Assembly (NCBI GenBank): GCA_002502685.1
Contig: DAQA01000002.1
Span: 15,532-75,625, forward strand
Length of the DNA stretch: 60,094 nucleotides
Source: Euryarchaeota archaeon UBA202
Lineage (GTDB): Archaea > Thermoplasmatota > E2 > UBA202
Direction of reading: 5' to 3'
Numbering within the stretch: the first letter of the stretch is position 1; the number at the start of each line of letters is the position of its first letter. A program made the translations under genes and the position numbers. Below are positions 17,782-25,514 of this stretch, piece after piece. The notes under the pieces were generated by a model, which saw only the letters and a program-made list of their open reading frames with translations, was not told where the DNA came from and did not search any database.

Positions 17782-18258
17782 ATGACTGAATATCTTGATG
17801 TGGACGATATAATCAATATCAATTCAAAAGTTTTAATTAAGGGGGAAATTCACCAAGTGGTTAATTATAGTGACTTGGTATTTATATCGGATATTGTTAG
17901 TCGCAATTTCACTAACGATATATTCAAACAAGCTACATTATTGTGTATAGCTGTAATTGCTCATCATCCTTTTAAAGAAGGGAATCATAGAACATCCTTG
18001 ACAGCTTCAATAACTTTTCTTCATATTAATGACTTTTATTATTTTGGTACAAATGATGATGAATTAAATTTACATAAATGGCGATTTAATTACGAAGAAA
18101 AAAATCGCTTAGAACAGAAATGGCTTAGCATGATTGGTGATTCTTATTCTCATGAAAATGCTGAGAGTAATTTATTAGAATTTATGGAAAATTATTATGC
18201 TAAAAAAATTGAAAGTTACTTAAAAAAATTTTTTAAACCTAAATCAGTGTTTTCTTGA
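17782..18258 (+). CDS. Fic/Doc-family protein
   Basis: 158 residues. The Fic active-site motif H-x-F-x-(D/E)-x-N-x2-R is seen as HPFKEGNHR at residues 62-70, after a helix LLCIAVIAHH and before the family-like TSLTASITFLHINDF. His62 is the catalytic base and Glu66 the metal ligand. Such proteins transfer AMP, phosphate or other groups to target proteins; Doc toxins phosphorylate EF-Tu. The short length fits a Doc-type stand-alone domain. It is AT-rich and sits in the tRNA-Leu island, which suggests transfer. No upstream antitoxin (Phd-type) gene is seen; a 34-residue gene converges on its 3' end. No inhibitory (S/T)xxxE(G/N) helix is evident. Confidence 0.75.
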   Translation: MTEYLDVDDIININSKVLIKGEIHQVVNYSDLVFISDIVSRNFTNDIFKQATLLCIAVIAHHPFKEGNHRTSLTASITFLHINDFYYFGTNDDELNLHKWRFNYEEKNRLEQKWLSMIGDSYSHENAESNLLEFMENYYAKKIESYLKKFFKPKSVFS

Positions 18259-18348
18259 GCAATATTCCATTACTTCCTTTCTAGATTTGACATAATCAGC
18301 GACGAATTTTTGTCGAAATTCTTTTTTATCTTCATCTGATTTGCTCAT
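18244..18348 (-). CDS. 34-residue charged protein, convergent with the Fic gene
   Basis: Small frame starting MSKSDEDKKEFRQKF and ending YCSRKH, rich in Lys, Arg, Asp and Glu, predicted helical. A TATA-like TATTTAAATACA lies about 23 nt upstream of the ATG, the spacing used by leaderless genes elsewhere in the window. That is the main reason to believe it. Its 3' end overlaps the last 15 nt of the Fic gene on the opposite strand. It could be an antitoxin-like partner, a regulator, or a gene fragment; I recognise no family. Confidence 0.45.
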   Translation of the reverse strand: MSKSDEDKKEFRQKFVADYVKSRKEVMEYCSRKH

Positions 18349-18370
18349 TTCTATATAATAAGCATAATAT

Positions 18371-18382
18371 TGTATTTAAATA
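18371..18382 (-). promoter_or_regulatory. TATA box of the 34-residue gene
   Basis: Minus-strand TATTTAAATACA centred about 28 nt before the ATG at 18348. It is symmetrical enough (ATTTAAAT) to work on either strand. Nothing gene-like follows on the plus strand until the repeat at 18516. Confidence 0.4.
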
Positions 18383-18515
18383 GTGCGGTTTAGCTATTCT
18401 TACTAACAGATAAAGGTATTATGTCATCTTGCTTAATATAAACTATTTTTTGACGTGTAGATTCGTGCCCGAATCCCGACGGGAGCAATGGGCTTTCGCC
18501 TCTGTTGGCATACGG

Positions 18516-18550
18516 TTTTTTACCGGTAAAAATACGTTCAAATCCCGGTG
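18516..18550 (+). repeat. Island repeat copy 2
   Basis: TTTTTACCGGTAAAAA followed by TACGTTCAAATCCCGGTG, matching copy 1 and carrying the intact T-arm-like TTCAAATCCC. About 50 nt upstream another T-arm-like piece, GCCCGAATCCCGACGGG, can fold into a short stem. TTGGCATA is found just before this copy and just after copy 1 (17664). The spacer 18349-18649 holds no convincing gene otherwise. Confidence 0.75.
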
Positions 18551-18649
18551 TCTACTGTTCTATTTTGAAGCTAGGTATCTAAATTAGTCATGTTTTTGGT
18601 AAAACGAGATGAAGTTCAATGCTCTTCCTTCTCAAATTATTGTTTACCT

Positions 18650-19069
18650 TCATCCAAAGATGAATGTACGAAACCCAATTTGAAAACTCTTTACTGTTCT
18701 ATGGATGCTCTCTGCATTTTCTGCATCAACATCAAGTGTAACCATTATGGGTCCAAATCCATAAAGTGCAAAAGTCCCAGATTTAACAACAGAGCTGTGT
18801 GGCTCAAGCTCTGTTTTTACAAGTGAATCAGTAAGATAGATATCACCAGCAAATCTTCCCTCAATAATAAATGTTGCCGCTATATTTCGTGCGATTTCAT
18901 TACCAATATTATCAATACTGTAACCGACCGTTGGTAATATGCCTCCCCGGATGGCCCCAATAAAACGAGTATGCAGTTCTGTTTGTTGATGCAACGTTGC
19001 ATCGATAACATCTGTTTCTTCTGCAGTGACTGATAGATTTGATATCGTGAAAACAAAGAGGAAACACAT
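18650..19069 (-). CDS. Secreted protein with a CARDB-like beta-sandwich, unknown role
   Basis: 139 residues from the ATG at 19069. The N-terminus MCFLFVFTISNLSVTAEE is a hydrophobic signal core lacking the usual basic residues. Those residues (QKNINKIVTIG) lie in frame just upstream, after a strong GGAGGT (19115-19120), and the codon at proper spacing is ATA (19105-19103). The mature part contains YSIDNIGNEIARNIAATF and FALYGFGPIMVTLDVDA, resembling extracellular beta-sandwich (CARDB-like) repeats of archaeal surface proteins. That resemblance is from memory and tentative. It lies inside the tRNA-Leu island. Confidence 0.55.
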   Translation of the reverse strand: MCFLFVFTISNLSVTAEETDVIDATLHQQTELHTRFIGAIRGGILPTVGYSIDNIGNEIARNIAATFIIEGRFAGDIYLTDSLVKTELEPHSSVVKSGTFALYGFGPIMVTLDVDAENAESIHRTVKSFQIGFRTFIFG

Positions 19070-19557
19070 CCCGATGGTTACAATTTTATTTATGTTTTTT
19101 TGTATAAAGTGATTACCTCCTATCCATAAAAAATAATACTTTTTACCCTAAAAACTTTTTCCTTCTAAAATAGTGGAGACAATTGTAGGGGTGACATTTT
19201 GCCGTTCTATATATAGCCCCACAAATAATTTCGCTGAAATCATGGTTTGAACCCTAATTTGCTGGTTAAACTATCGTTTAGCATATCTGTTGTGACCAAA
19301 CCACTAAAATAGGGCTTTTGAGCAAAAAAAGAAAAAATGGGGGGGGTAAAAAACCACCCCAATGGGAAGAGCCACACCATGTAGGTATTAATTTTTTTTC
19401 ATCAAATCCACACAGTCCGTGCAATAGTGTGCCAGTGCATTCGTTGATTATATTGATGATTTCCTTTGAAAAAAACCTCCGGGTCTACATTCCCGTCCCC
19501 CCCCCGACACTTTTAAATGAGGACAAAGTATTATTTTTATTGGAGGTGAGAGAAAAA
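19070..19557. other. Gene-free island spacer
   Basis: About 490 nt with no convincing coding frame. It carries the ribosome-binding site of the 18650-19069 gene (minus strand) and a hairpin-like GGGGGGGTAAAAAACCACCCC-type element near 19340-19365. A TTTGAACCCTAA segment at 19246 recalls an antisense T-arm. It ends with a TTTTAAAT element and a strong GGAGGTGA for the next gene. Confidence 0.4.
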
Positions 19558-20196
19558 ATGAAAAAGAAGGTAATTGGATGTGTTGTTGTAGCCATACTGA
19601 TGGTATCAGCTATTCTTCCATGTGTTGTTATGGGTGGTGGTCCTGATGATCCGGAGATAGAGGATAATGTGTTTGATGTGAAATTTGTTGGATTATGGGG
19701 ATTTTTTTTCCAGTTTTTGGTTAAACATATTGATGTTGTGTCCGCATGGTTTGATGAGGATAGTGAGAATCCGGAGTATTTGACGGTGTGTCTTCAGACA
19801 CGATCTCTTGTGGAACGGACAGAATCTTTCGAGGCTCTTTATAAGGTGAATTGGTTTTTTAATCATGAACGGTATGGTGTTATTTTGAAGATCCATCCTG
19901 ATGGTATCTTTGCGGGTTTTGAGGCCTATAAGGATCTTGGTAATAACGAGTATGAACGGCATGAGTGTGAGAGAATTTTTGATGTTGAACAGGGTCTGAT
20001 TACCTGGCGTGTGGCAAAAGAGCTGATTGGTGATCTTGGTCTGGGGGATGTTTTAACTACCACGTCGGCATGTGCTTTGTTGCGGCCGTGGGATGCCACC
20101 ACGGGAGAAGGACCGGATATTTTCAAGGATTTGACCTTCCAGATGATTGCACCACCGGATGAGAGGTATGGCGAGGATTATCACATAAAATACTAG
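19558..20196 (+). CDS. Secreted protein of unknown function
   Basis: 212 residues from the ATG at 19558, chosen because a strong GGAGGTGA (19541-19548) precedes it and because it opens a classic signal peptide: MKKKVIGC, hydrophobic core VVVAILMVSAILPCVV, then a polar GGGPDDPEIED. The mature domain is acidic and aromatic-rich (VGLWGFFFQFLVKHIDVV, ALYKVNWFFNHERYGV) and has Cys residues in VCLQT, ERHECERIF and SACALL. No catalytic motif is recognised. An open frame extends upstream to 19318 but is low-complexity and unlikely to be coding. It is an island gene and may share a transcript with the downstream hydrolase. Confidence 0.65.
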   Translation: MKKKVIGCVVVAILMVSAILPCVVMGGGPDDPEIEDNVFDVKFVGLWGFFFQFLVKHIDVVSAWFDEDSENPEYLTVCLQTRSLVERTESFEALYKVNWFFNHERYGVILKIHPDGIFAGFEAYKDLGNNEYERHECERIFDVEQGLITWRVAKELIGDLGLGDVLTTTSACALLRPWDATTGEGPDIFKDLTFQMIAPPDERYGEDYHIKY

Positions 20197-20241
20197 AAGA
20201 TACTTCTTCCAGGATAGTATTTCAGGTGAAAATAAAGCAAA

Positions 20242-20331
20242 ATGAAGATCTTTACAAGTATATTGGTGCTAGTGACAATTTTGTGTGTAAGTAATACTTT
20301 TTCCATTACAGTTATCAATAACCAAATGTAG
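20242..20331 (+). CDS. 29-residue hydrophobic peptide, possible leader or gene remnant
   Basis: ATG at 20242, product starting MKIFTSILVLVTILCVSNTF and ending INNQM. It looks like a signal peptide with nothing behind it. AGGTGA lies 12 nt upstream. It ends 9 nt before the next ATG (20341), so its translation could lead ribosomes to the hydrolase gene. It may instead be the remnant of a truncated secreted-protein gene. Weakly supported. Confidence 0.3.
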   Translation: MKIFTSILVLVTILCVSNTFSITVINNQM

Positions 20332-20340
20332 GAAAAAAAT

Positions 20341-21675
20341 ATGAAAATTAAAATTGTGGGTGTATTTGTTTGTGCGCTATTGACAGTAAGTATATTGCTA
20401 ACGGTCTTCTCATCAGCGGTTCCTCAACAATCGGTTGATACAACAAAAGATGCCTCATATGCACCGTTAAATGATGCAGGATTCGATCTGAAGATTTCTT
20501 TTTTAATGAGGATAGTAGGTTTTCCATCTCTTTCTGCCTGTATTATCAAGGACGGCAAGATTATATGGTCGAAAGGGTATGGGTATTACGATCGTTCTGA
20601 ACAGAAACCTGCAACGACAGACACAAATTATCTCCTTGCATCAATCACCAAAACCATTGTTGGTACTGCTCTCATGCAACTGTACGAGCAAGGATTGTTT
20701 GGCCTTGATGACGATGTCAACACATTTTTACCATTTGACCTTCAAAACTCCAATTTCCCTGATGATCCCATTACCTTCCGTATGCTTCTTTCCCATACAT
20801 CAAGTTTGAATACAAATGGGAAACAACAATACTACTGGGCTAATTTTTCTGGTGATCCACCTTTTGATTTTTTCCCAGAACCATACCTTAGGGAGTTCCT
20901 TTTATCAGGAGGCAGATATTATGACCCTGGCGTTTGGAGCTCGAAGTATCGACCAGGGGAATATGCGATGTATGCAAATATTGGATTTGACCTTATCTCA
21001 TATCTTGTGGAAATCATATCTGGTGAACCCTTCCTGGAGTATTGTGACACCCATATTTTTTCCCCCTTGGATATGCAGAACACAGATTTCAATCTCTCCC
21101 GTCTGAGCATCGATCAGGTAGCGATACCATATTGGCGTTTTAAGGGGAGATATTATAAAATTAATGAGCTGGGATTCGTGTGGGGAGATGAATGGACACC
21201 ACCGGATCAGTATTGGAGGGTACGGTGCTATCCGGCAGGGGGATTGTATTCCACTGTTTCTGATCTCTCACATTTCCTGATTACACATATGAATGATGGA
21301 ATCTATAATGGTACTCAAATACTTAAAAAAGAGACCGTGGAGCTTATGCATAAGGTACAACCAGGGAATCAAATCAGGTATGGTTTAGCATGGATGCATG
21401 AACTACCCATTAGGGGTCTCTCTATATCAGGGCATAGTGGGGGCTATCCAGGCGTCAATACGTGGATGCTCTACAATGGGACAAAGGACATCGGTGTCAT
21501 TTATCTAGCCAATGGAAGTCCAGGTTATGCCTTACCGTTCGGAGGGTGGGTTATCAGTAGATTAATTCTTGGTTCATTGTTCGCAAAAGAAAGAACCCTC
21601 GCGGAGGAAATGCAGCTTGATTTCACAGTATTATCAGACCCATTCTTCATGGCTGGTCAGCACTGGACAGGATAA
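20341..21675 (+). CDS. Secreted serine hydrolase of the beta-lactamase/class C PBP fold
   Basis: 444 residues. Signal peptide at the N-terminus (MKIKIVGVFVCALLTVSILL, cleavage near SSAVP). The three active-site elements are present: S101-I-T-K104 in LLASITKTI, Y211-A-N213 in MYANIGFDL and H365-S-G in ISGHSGGYPG. This family includes class C beta-lactamases, D-aminopeptidases and esterases, and the substrate cannot be read here. Archaea lack murein, so a peptidase, esterase or detoxifying role outside the cell is more likely than PBP activity. It is the last gene before island repeat copy 3. Confidence 0.85.
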   Translation: MKIKIVGVFVCALLTVSILLTVFSSAVPQQSVDTTKDASYAPLNDAGFDLKISFLMRIVGFPSLSACIIKDGKIIWSKGYGYYDRSEQKPATTDTNYLLASITKTIVGTALMQLYEQGLFGLDDDVNTFLPFDLQNSNFPDDPITFRMLLSHTSSLNTNGKQQYYWANFSGDPPFDFFPEPYLREFLLSGGRYYDPGVWSSKYRPGEYAMYANIGFDLISYLVEIISGEPFLEYCDTHIFSPLDMQNTDFNLSRLSIDQVAIPYWRFKGRYYKINELGFVWGDEWTPPDQYWRVRCYPAGGLYSTVSDLSHFLITHMNDGIYNGTQILKKETVELMHKVQPGNQIRYGLAWMHELPIRGLSISGHSGGYPGVNTWMLYNGTKDIGVIYLANGSPGYALPFGGWVISRLILGSLFAKERTLAEEMQLDFTVLSDPFFMAGQHWTG

Positions 21676-21720
21676 AAAAAACGTAACTTAATCCACTCCT
21701 TTCTTCCTGTTAAATATTAG

Positions 21721-21760
21721 TTTTTACCAGTAAAAACGAGTTCAAATCCCTTCACCAACA
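21721..21760 (+). repeat. Island repeat copy 3
   Basis: TTTTTACCAGTAAAAACGAG followed by TTCAAATCCCTTCACCAACA. The palindrome differs from copies 1 and 2 by one base (CAG for CGG). The TTCAAATCCCTTC segment is identical to 13 nt of the tRNA-Leu T-arm/acceptor junction (from 17540), which makes this a candidate right attachment-site remnant. Confidence 0.75.
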
Positions 21761-21776
21761 CCAGACCCACACCCCA

Positions 21777-21800
21777 GGGGCTCAAACCCCTTCCTCGGCA
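21777..21800 (+). repeat. Second tRNA 3'-end-like fragment at the island's right edge
   Basis: GGGGCTCAAACCCC then TTCCTCGGCA. It resembles a T-arm followed by the acceptor end of tRNA-Leu (TTCCCCTGCA) with several changes. It lies 17 nt after repeat copy 3 and just before a CTATATATACA element at 21804. Possibly a decayed att site. Confidence 0.4.
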
Positions 21801-21944
21801 CTCCCTATATATACAGTACTTGTCCCTTTTTTTTTCTTGTCCTTTGTGCAGTAAGACTTTGTCTGTTCTTGGATATCCAGCTATTTTTTTTTGTTATAAA
21901 CATTATGGTGGTGTTATTGTGGGTGTATCTGTTCTGATGAATAA

Positions 21945-21954
21945 CTTTAATATG
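21945..21954 (+). promoter_or_regulatory. TATA box of mptA
   Basis: CTTTAATATG ending 21 nt before the ATG at 21976. The position supports a leaderless mptA mRNA starting at that ATG rather than at upstream in-frame ATGs. Confidence 0.5.
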
Positions 21955-21975
21955 TGGTTGCCTATTGCTCCTCCA

Positions 21976-22821
21976 ATGTCTCTTCCGGATGTTCAATCCT
22001 GGAAGCCTGAATCACGGTTTAAATTGACCCGTGTGGGTGTTAAAGGGATCAAAAAACAAATCCAGATACAGCGTCCCAGTGGTATTTCTAATATGGTCGC
22101 AAGGATGGATTTGTTTGTGGATTTGCCGGCGTCCCGGAAGGGTAGTGATCTGTCACGGAATGTAGAGGTTATTGAGGAGATTGTTGAACAGTCCGCTAAA
22201 AAGCTTTCCCCTAGTCTTGAATCCTTGTGTTCACGTACTGCCGAGTCTCTTCTTCATAGACATGAGTATGCCACCTATTCAGAGGTTCATGCCCAGGCTG
22301 ATTATTTTTTAGAGAGGCATTCTCCTACTGGCCGGATGACATTGGAGCCCTATATTTTGCGGGCCAAGGCGACAGCTAATCGGGAGGGGGTGTTCAGGGA
22401 ATATATTGGTGTTGAGGTTGTGGGGATGACGGTGTGTCCGTGTGCCTTGGAAACGATACGGGAAACATTAGGGAAGCACCAAAATATTACGCATAATCAA
22501 CGAAATATTAGTAATCTTATGATTGAGGCAAAGGAGGGTGTTGATGCAGATGACTTGATTGAGATTGCAGAAAATTCCATGAGTTCGCCGACCTATGGAA
22601 TATTGAAACGGCTTGATGAGGAAAAAGTGGTTATCCAGGCGTATGAACACCCTAAATTTGTGGAGGATGTTGTTCGGGATATGCTCAAGAATGTGCTTAA
22701 AAAATATGGGCATCTTTCTGATGATACGATTGTTATTGCCATGAGTGAAAGTCTGGAATCGATTCATAAACACAATGCTTTTGCTGAGAGGCATACAACT
22801 CTGGGGCAATTAAAAAAATAA
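21976..22821 (+). CDS. mptA: GTP cyclohydrolase MptA (type IB)
   Basis: 281 residues from the ATG at 21976. The start is chosen from the TATA position and from family-like MSLPDVQSWKPESRFKLTRVGV. Converts GTP to the cyclic phosphate of dihydroneopterin, the entry to archaeal pterins (methanopterin or folate) and probably to 7-deazaguanines. The metal/substrate Cys-His region is in GVEVVGMTVCPCALETIRE; the conserved YATYSEVHAQADYFLERHSPTG precedes it. The frame upstream of 21976 contains no family sequence. It is followed 27 nt later by kptA. Confidence 0.92.
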   Translation: MSLPDVQSWKPESRFKLTRVGVKGIKKQIQIQRPSGISNMVARMDLFVDLPASRKGSDLSRNVEVIEEIVEQSAKKLSPSLESLCSRTAESLLHRHEYATYSEVHAQADYFLERHSPTGRMTLEPYILRAKATANREGVFREYIGVEVVGMTVCPCALETIRETLGKHQNITHNQRNISNLMIEAKEGVDADDLIEIAENSMSSPTYGILKRLDEEKVVIQAYEHPKFVEDVVRDMLKNVLKKYGHLSDDTIVIAMSESLESIHKHNAFAERHTTLGQLKK

Positions 22822-22848
22822 AAAAGGGATAATAGCATTGCAGATAAA

Positions 22849-23490
22849 ATGTTGAGGAAATGTAATAATAACCATGGACATTACCGGGGTGAACTGTGCC
22901 CTGTCTGTGGTGAAAAGGGTAAGTTTTTGATGAGTGAAGAAGAGTTAAAACGTATCGGGGGAATTATGTCGGGTATCCTACGTCATTTTCCTGATCAATT
23001 TGGTGTCATGATGGATGATAATGGCTGGGTAAGCATCCTTGATCTTGTGGATGCCATCAAAACACGAAAAATTGGTCTTCACTGGTTACGGCCGTTGCAT
23101 ATTGAGGCCATTGTGGAAACAGATGAAAAAAATCGTTATCAGATCGATGGGGAAATGGTGCGTGCGACATATGCACATACAATTGATGTTAATCTTTCTG
23201 ATTTACCCATGGCAAAATTATCCACACTTTACTATCCTGTCACAGAGGATGAAGTAGAAATTGTGCTTGAGCAGGGTTTAACTCCCACTGATCGCAGCAA
23301 GGTTCATCTCAGTGGAAGCATTGAGAAAGCCACTGAGGCGGGACAGATCCGTACAGAAAATCCTATTATTTTACAGATAGATGCAGAAAAGGCCATTAAA
23401 AATGGTGTCTCCATTCGTCAGGCAGGTAAAGATGTTTATATTGCTGATGAAATCGCTGTAAAATATGTCTCTCGCCTCAAGGGCTCGTAG
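22849..23490 (+). CDS. kptA: RNA 2'-phosphotransferase (KptA/Tpt1)
   Basis: 213 residues. N-terminal Cys/His cluster (Cys5, His9, His11, Cys17, Cys20 in CNNNHGHYRGELCPVC) is a zinc-ribbon-like element typical of archaeal members. The catalytic part has SGILRHFPDQFG, then VRATYAHT near residue 105, and VHLSGSIEKATEAG. The enzyme transfers an internal 2'-phosphate from RNA to NAD+. Archaeal tRNA splicing does not leave that phosphate, so the physiological substrate is open. The last codons and the stop lie inside the tRNA-Lys gene. Confidence 0.92.
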   Translation: MLRKCNNNHGHYRGELCPVCGEKGKFLMSEEELKRIGGIMSGILRHFPDQFGVMMDDNGWVSILDLVDAIKTRKIGLHWLRPLHIEAIVETDEKNRYQIDGEMVRATYAHTIDVNLSDLPMAKLSTLYYPVTEDEVEIVLEQGLTPTDRSKVHLSGSIEKATEAGQIRTENPIILQIDAEKAIKNGVSIRQAGKDVYIADEIAVKYVSRLKGS

Positions 23491-23554
23491 CTCAGCTAGG
23501 TAGAGCAGCAGGCTCTTAACCTGTCCGTCGGGGGTTCGAATCCCCCCGAGCCCG
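23481..23554 (+). tRNA. tRNA-Lys (anticodon CUU)
   Basis: 74 nt with discriminator G; CCA is not encoded. Acceptor GGGCTCG pairs with CGAGCCC, anticodon arm GCAGG/CTCTTAA/CCTGT, T-arm GGGGG/TTCGAAT/CCCCC. The first 10 nt (GGGCTCGTAG) also encode the last residues and stop of kptA. A T-run at about 23568 is a likely terminator. Confidence 0.96.
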
Positions 23555-23714
23555 CTTCATTTATATCCTTTTTTTTAGGCTTATGTTGCCCCCACTATTT
23601 CTCTTTCTCTTTTTTTTTTCTGATTGTTTTCATGTGGCCTAACTTTTTGGCAAGGTTAAGCAGCGGATGGAAAAAAAAATATATGGCCCTGGGTGAAATT
23701 GGGGGGGGGGTGTT

Positions 23715-25340
23715 TTATCGTGGAGGAGATTTATTTTTTTGTTCAAGAGAGGCCTTCACGAGGCCACAAAACAATGGAGCCGGGGAGAGGGGATGTGATT
23801 TAAATTCTGGATGGAACTGTGATGCTATGAAATACGGGTGACTGGGGAGTTCACAAATCTCCATACGTATCCTATCAGGGGACCGGCCTGAAAAAATTAA
23901 TCCATTATTTTCTAATTTTTCTATGTAGCCTGGATTTACCTCGTACCGGTGACGGTGTCTTTCAGAAATCCTGTTTTTTCCATAGAGGCCATGGGCTATT
24001 GTGTTCTCCTTTATTTTTATGGTTTGTTCCCCCAGTCTCATTGTTCCCCCCATGTTTTCAATTCCATCTTGCTCAGGAAGTATATAGATGAGTGGATGTT
24101 TCGTTGAAGGGTCGATTTCAGTGCTGTGGCAGTCTAATCCCAAAACATTTTGTCCATATTCAACCACGGCTAGTTGAAAACCAAAACAGATACCCAAAAA
24201 AGGGATTTTATTTCTTCGGGCATAATTAATAGCAAAGATTTTTCCTTCTGCCCCCCGGATGCCAAAGCCACCGGGGACTAAAAGACCATTTAGCTTTTTT
24301 AGTTTTTCACTTTTGCCTTCCTCAATTTTTTCTGCATCAATCCATTCCACATTTACTTCTGTATTTGTTGCTGCGCCAGCATGATAAAATGCTTCAAGAA
24401 TACTGATATATGAATCCTCTAAATAGGTATATTTACCTGCCATCCCAATTGTTACTTTATGCTCTAAATTATCTATTTTATCCACAAATTTTTTCCATTC
24501 TTTTAGGTCTTTTCTTTTGGCCAGCTTAAATTTATTTAAAAGCAAATCTGTTAATCCCTGGTCATCCAAAATCAAGGGCACCCAATAGATGTTTTTTGCA
24601 TCGGGTGCACTAATGACTCCTTCTACAGGGACATCACAAAATAAAGCAATTTTTTCTTTTGTTTGTTGATTTAATGGCTCTTCTCCTCTTCCCACAATAA
24701 TGTCTGGATCTATACCTATCGACCGGAGTTCTTTGACAGAGTGTTGTGTAGGTTTTGTTTTTTGTTCTCCCACAACACCCATGACGGGGACAAGTGTTGT
24801 ATGGACAAAAACAAGATTTTCGTGTCCCACTTCCTGATGCAACTGGCGGACTGCTTCTAAAAATGGCATTGATTCAATATCGCCTACGGTCCCTCCGACT
24901 TCCACTAGACATATTTGTGCACCGCTTTGTTGGGCCACCTTTTTAATCCATTCCCGTATCTCATCAGTTATATGGGGGACAATTTGGACTGTTTTTCCCA
25001 AGTAATCCCCGTGTCTTTCCTTTTCAATCACAGATTTATATGCTCTACCCGTCGTAATGTTGTTATCTCTAGAAAGGTTCACATCTAAAAATCGTTCATA
25101 ATTCCCCAGATCCAAATCAACTTCTCCGCCATCACTTAAAACAAACACTTCTCCATGCTGGAAAGGATTCATGGTGCCCGCGTCACAGTTAAGATAGGGG
25201 TCAATTTTGATGGCGGTCACTGTATAGCCATGTGACTTGAGCAATCGTCCAATAGAAGAAGTGGTAATACCCTTTCCCAGTCCCGAGAGAACCCCTCCAG
25301 TTACGATAACATATTTAATCCCATTCACCCGTTTTGGCAT
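23715..25340 (-). CDS. pyrG: CTP synthase
   Basis: 541 residues, standard length. Synthetase domain (1-270) begins with the P-loop-like VTGGVLSGLGKGITTSSIGR and DPYLNCDAGTMNPFQHGEVF. The glutaminase domain carries the nucleophile Cys385 in LGICFGFQLAVVEYG and the late His-Glu pair in IASQFHPEFKS. Converts UTP to CTP with glutamine nitrogen. Third in the minus-strand series sec61-beta, folD, pyrG, after a 174-nt gap that probably contains its own promoter. Confidence 0.97.
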   Translation of the reverse strand: MPKRVNGIKYVIVTGGVLSGLGKGITTSSIGRLLKSHGYTVTAIKIDPYLNCDAGTMNPFQHGEVFVLSDGGEVDLDLGNYERFLDVNLSRDNNITTGRAYKSVIEKERHGDYLGKTVQIVPHITDEIREWIKKVAQQSGAQICLVEVGGTVGDIESMPFLEAVRQLHQEVGHENLVFVHTTLVPVMGVVGEQKTKPTQHSVKELRSIGIDPDIIVGRGEEPLNQQTKEKIALFCDVPVEGVISAPDAKNIYWVPLILDDQGLTDLLLNKFKLAKRKDLKEWKKFVDKIDNLEHKVTIGMAGKYTYLEDSYISILEAFYHAGAATNTEVNVEWIDAEKIEEGKSEKLKKLNGLLVPGGFGIRGAEGKIFAINYARRNKIPFLGICFGFQLAVVEYGQNVLGLDCHSTEIDPSTKHPLIYILPEQDGIENMGGTMRLGEQTIKIKENTIAHGLYGKNRISERHRHRYEVNPGYIEKLENNGLIFSGRSPDRIRMEICELPSHPYFIASQFHPEFKSHPLSPAPLFCGLVKASLEQKNKSPPR

Positions 25341-25514
25341 TAGGTAGGTTTATGAAAAATTAGTTAATAGAATTATCGGTCAGCCTGTGTCGGATGGTAA
25401 GAAAGCTATCCCTTCTTTCTTGGATCAGTCATCACCCTCTTTTTTTTTTGGAACGGCCAGCAAACTCTATTTCATACATAATCAATGCCATCAAAATTCT
25501 TGTTGCTGTTCTAC

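Noticed and set aside
19246..19330. Possible minus-strand tRNA around TTTGAACCCTAA
   Set aside because: The T-arm does not close and no acceptor or anticodon stem can be built; at most a decayed fragment.
19318..19557. 80-codon N-terminal extension of the secreted protein at 19558
   Set aside because: The extension is low-complexity, while a strong GGAGGTGA and a signal peptide fix the start at 19558.
21820..21975. Upstream in-frame extension of MptA with a Cys/Phe-rich start
   Set aside because: Not family-like, and the TATA box at 21945 would lie inside the coding region.
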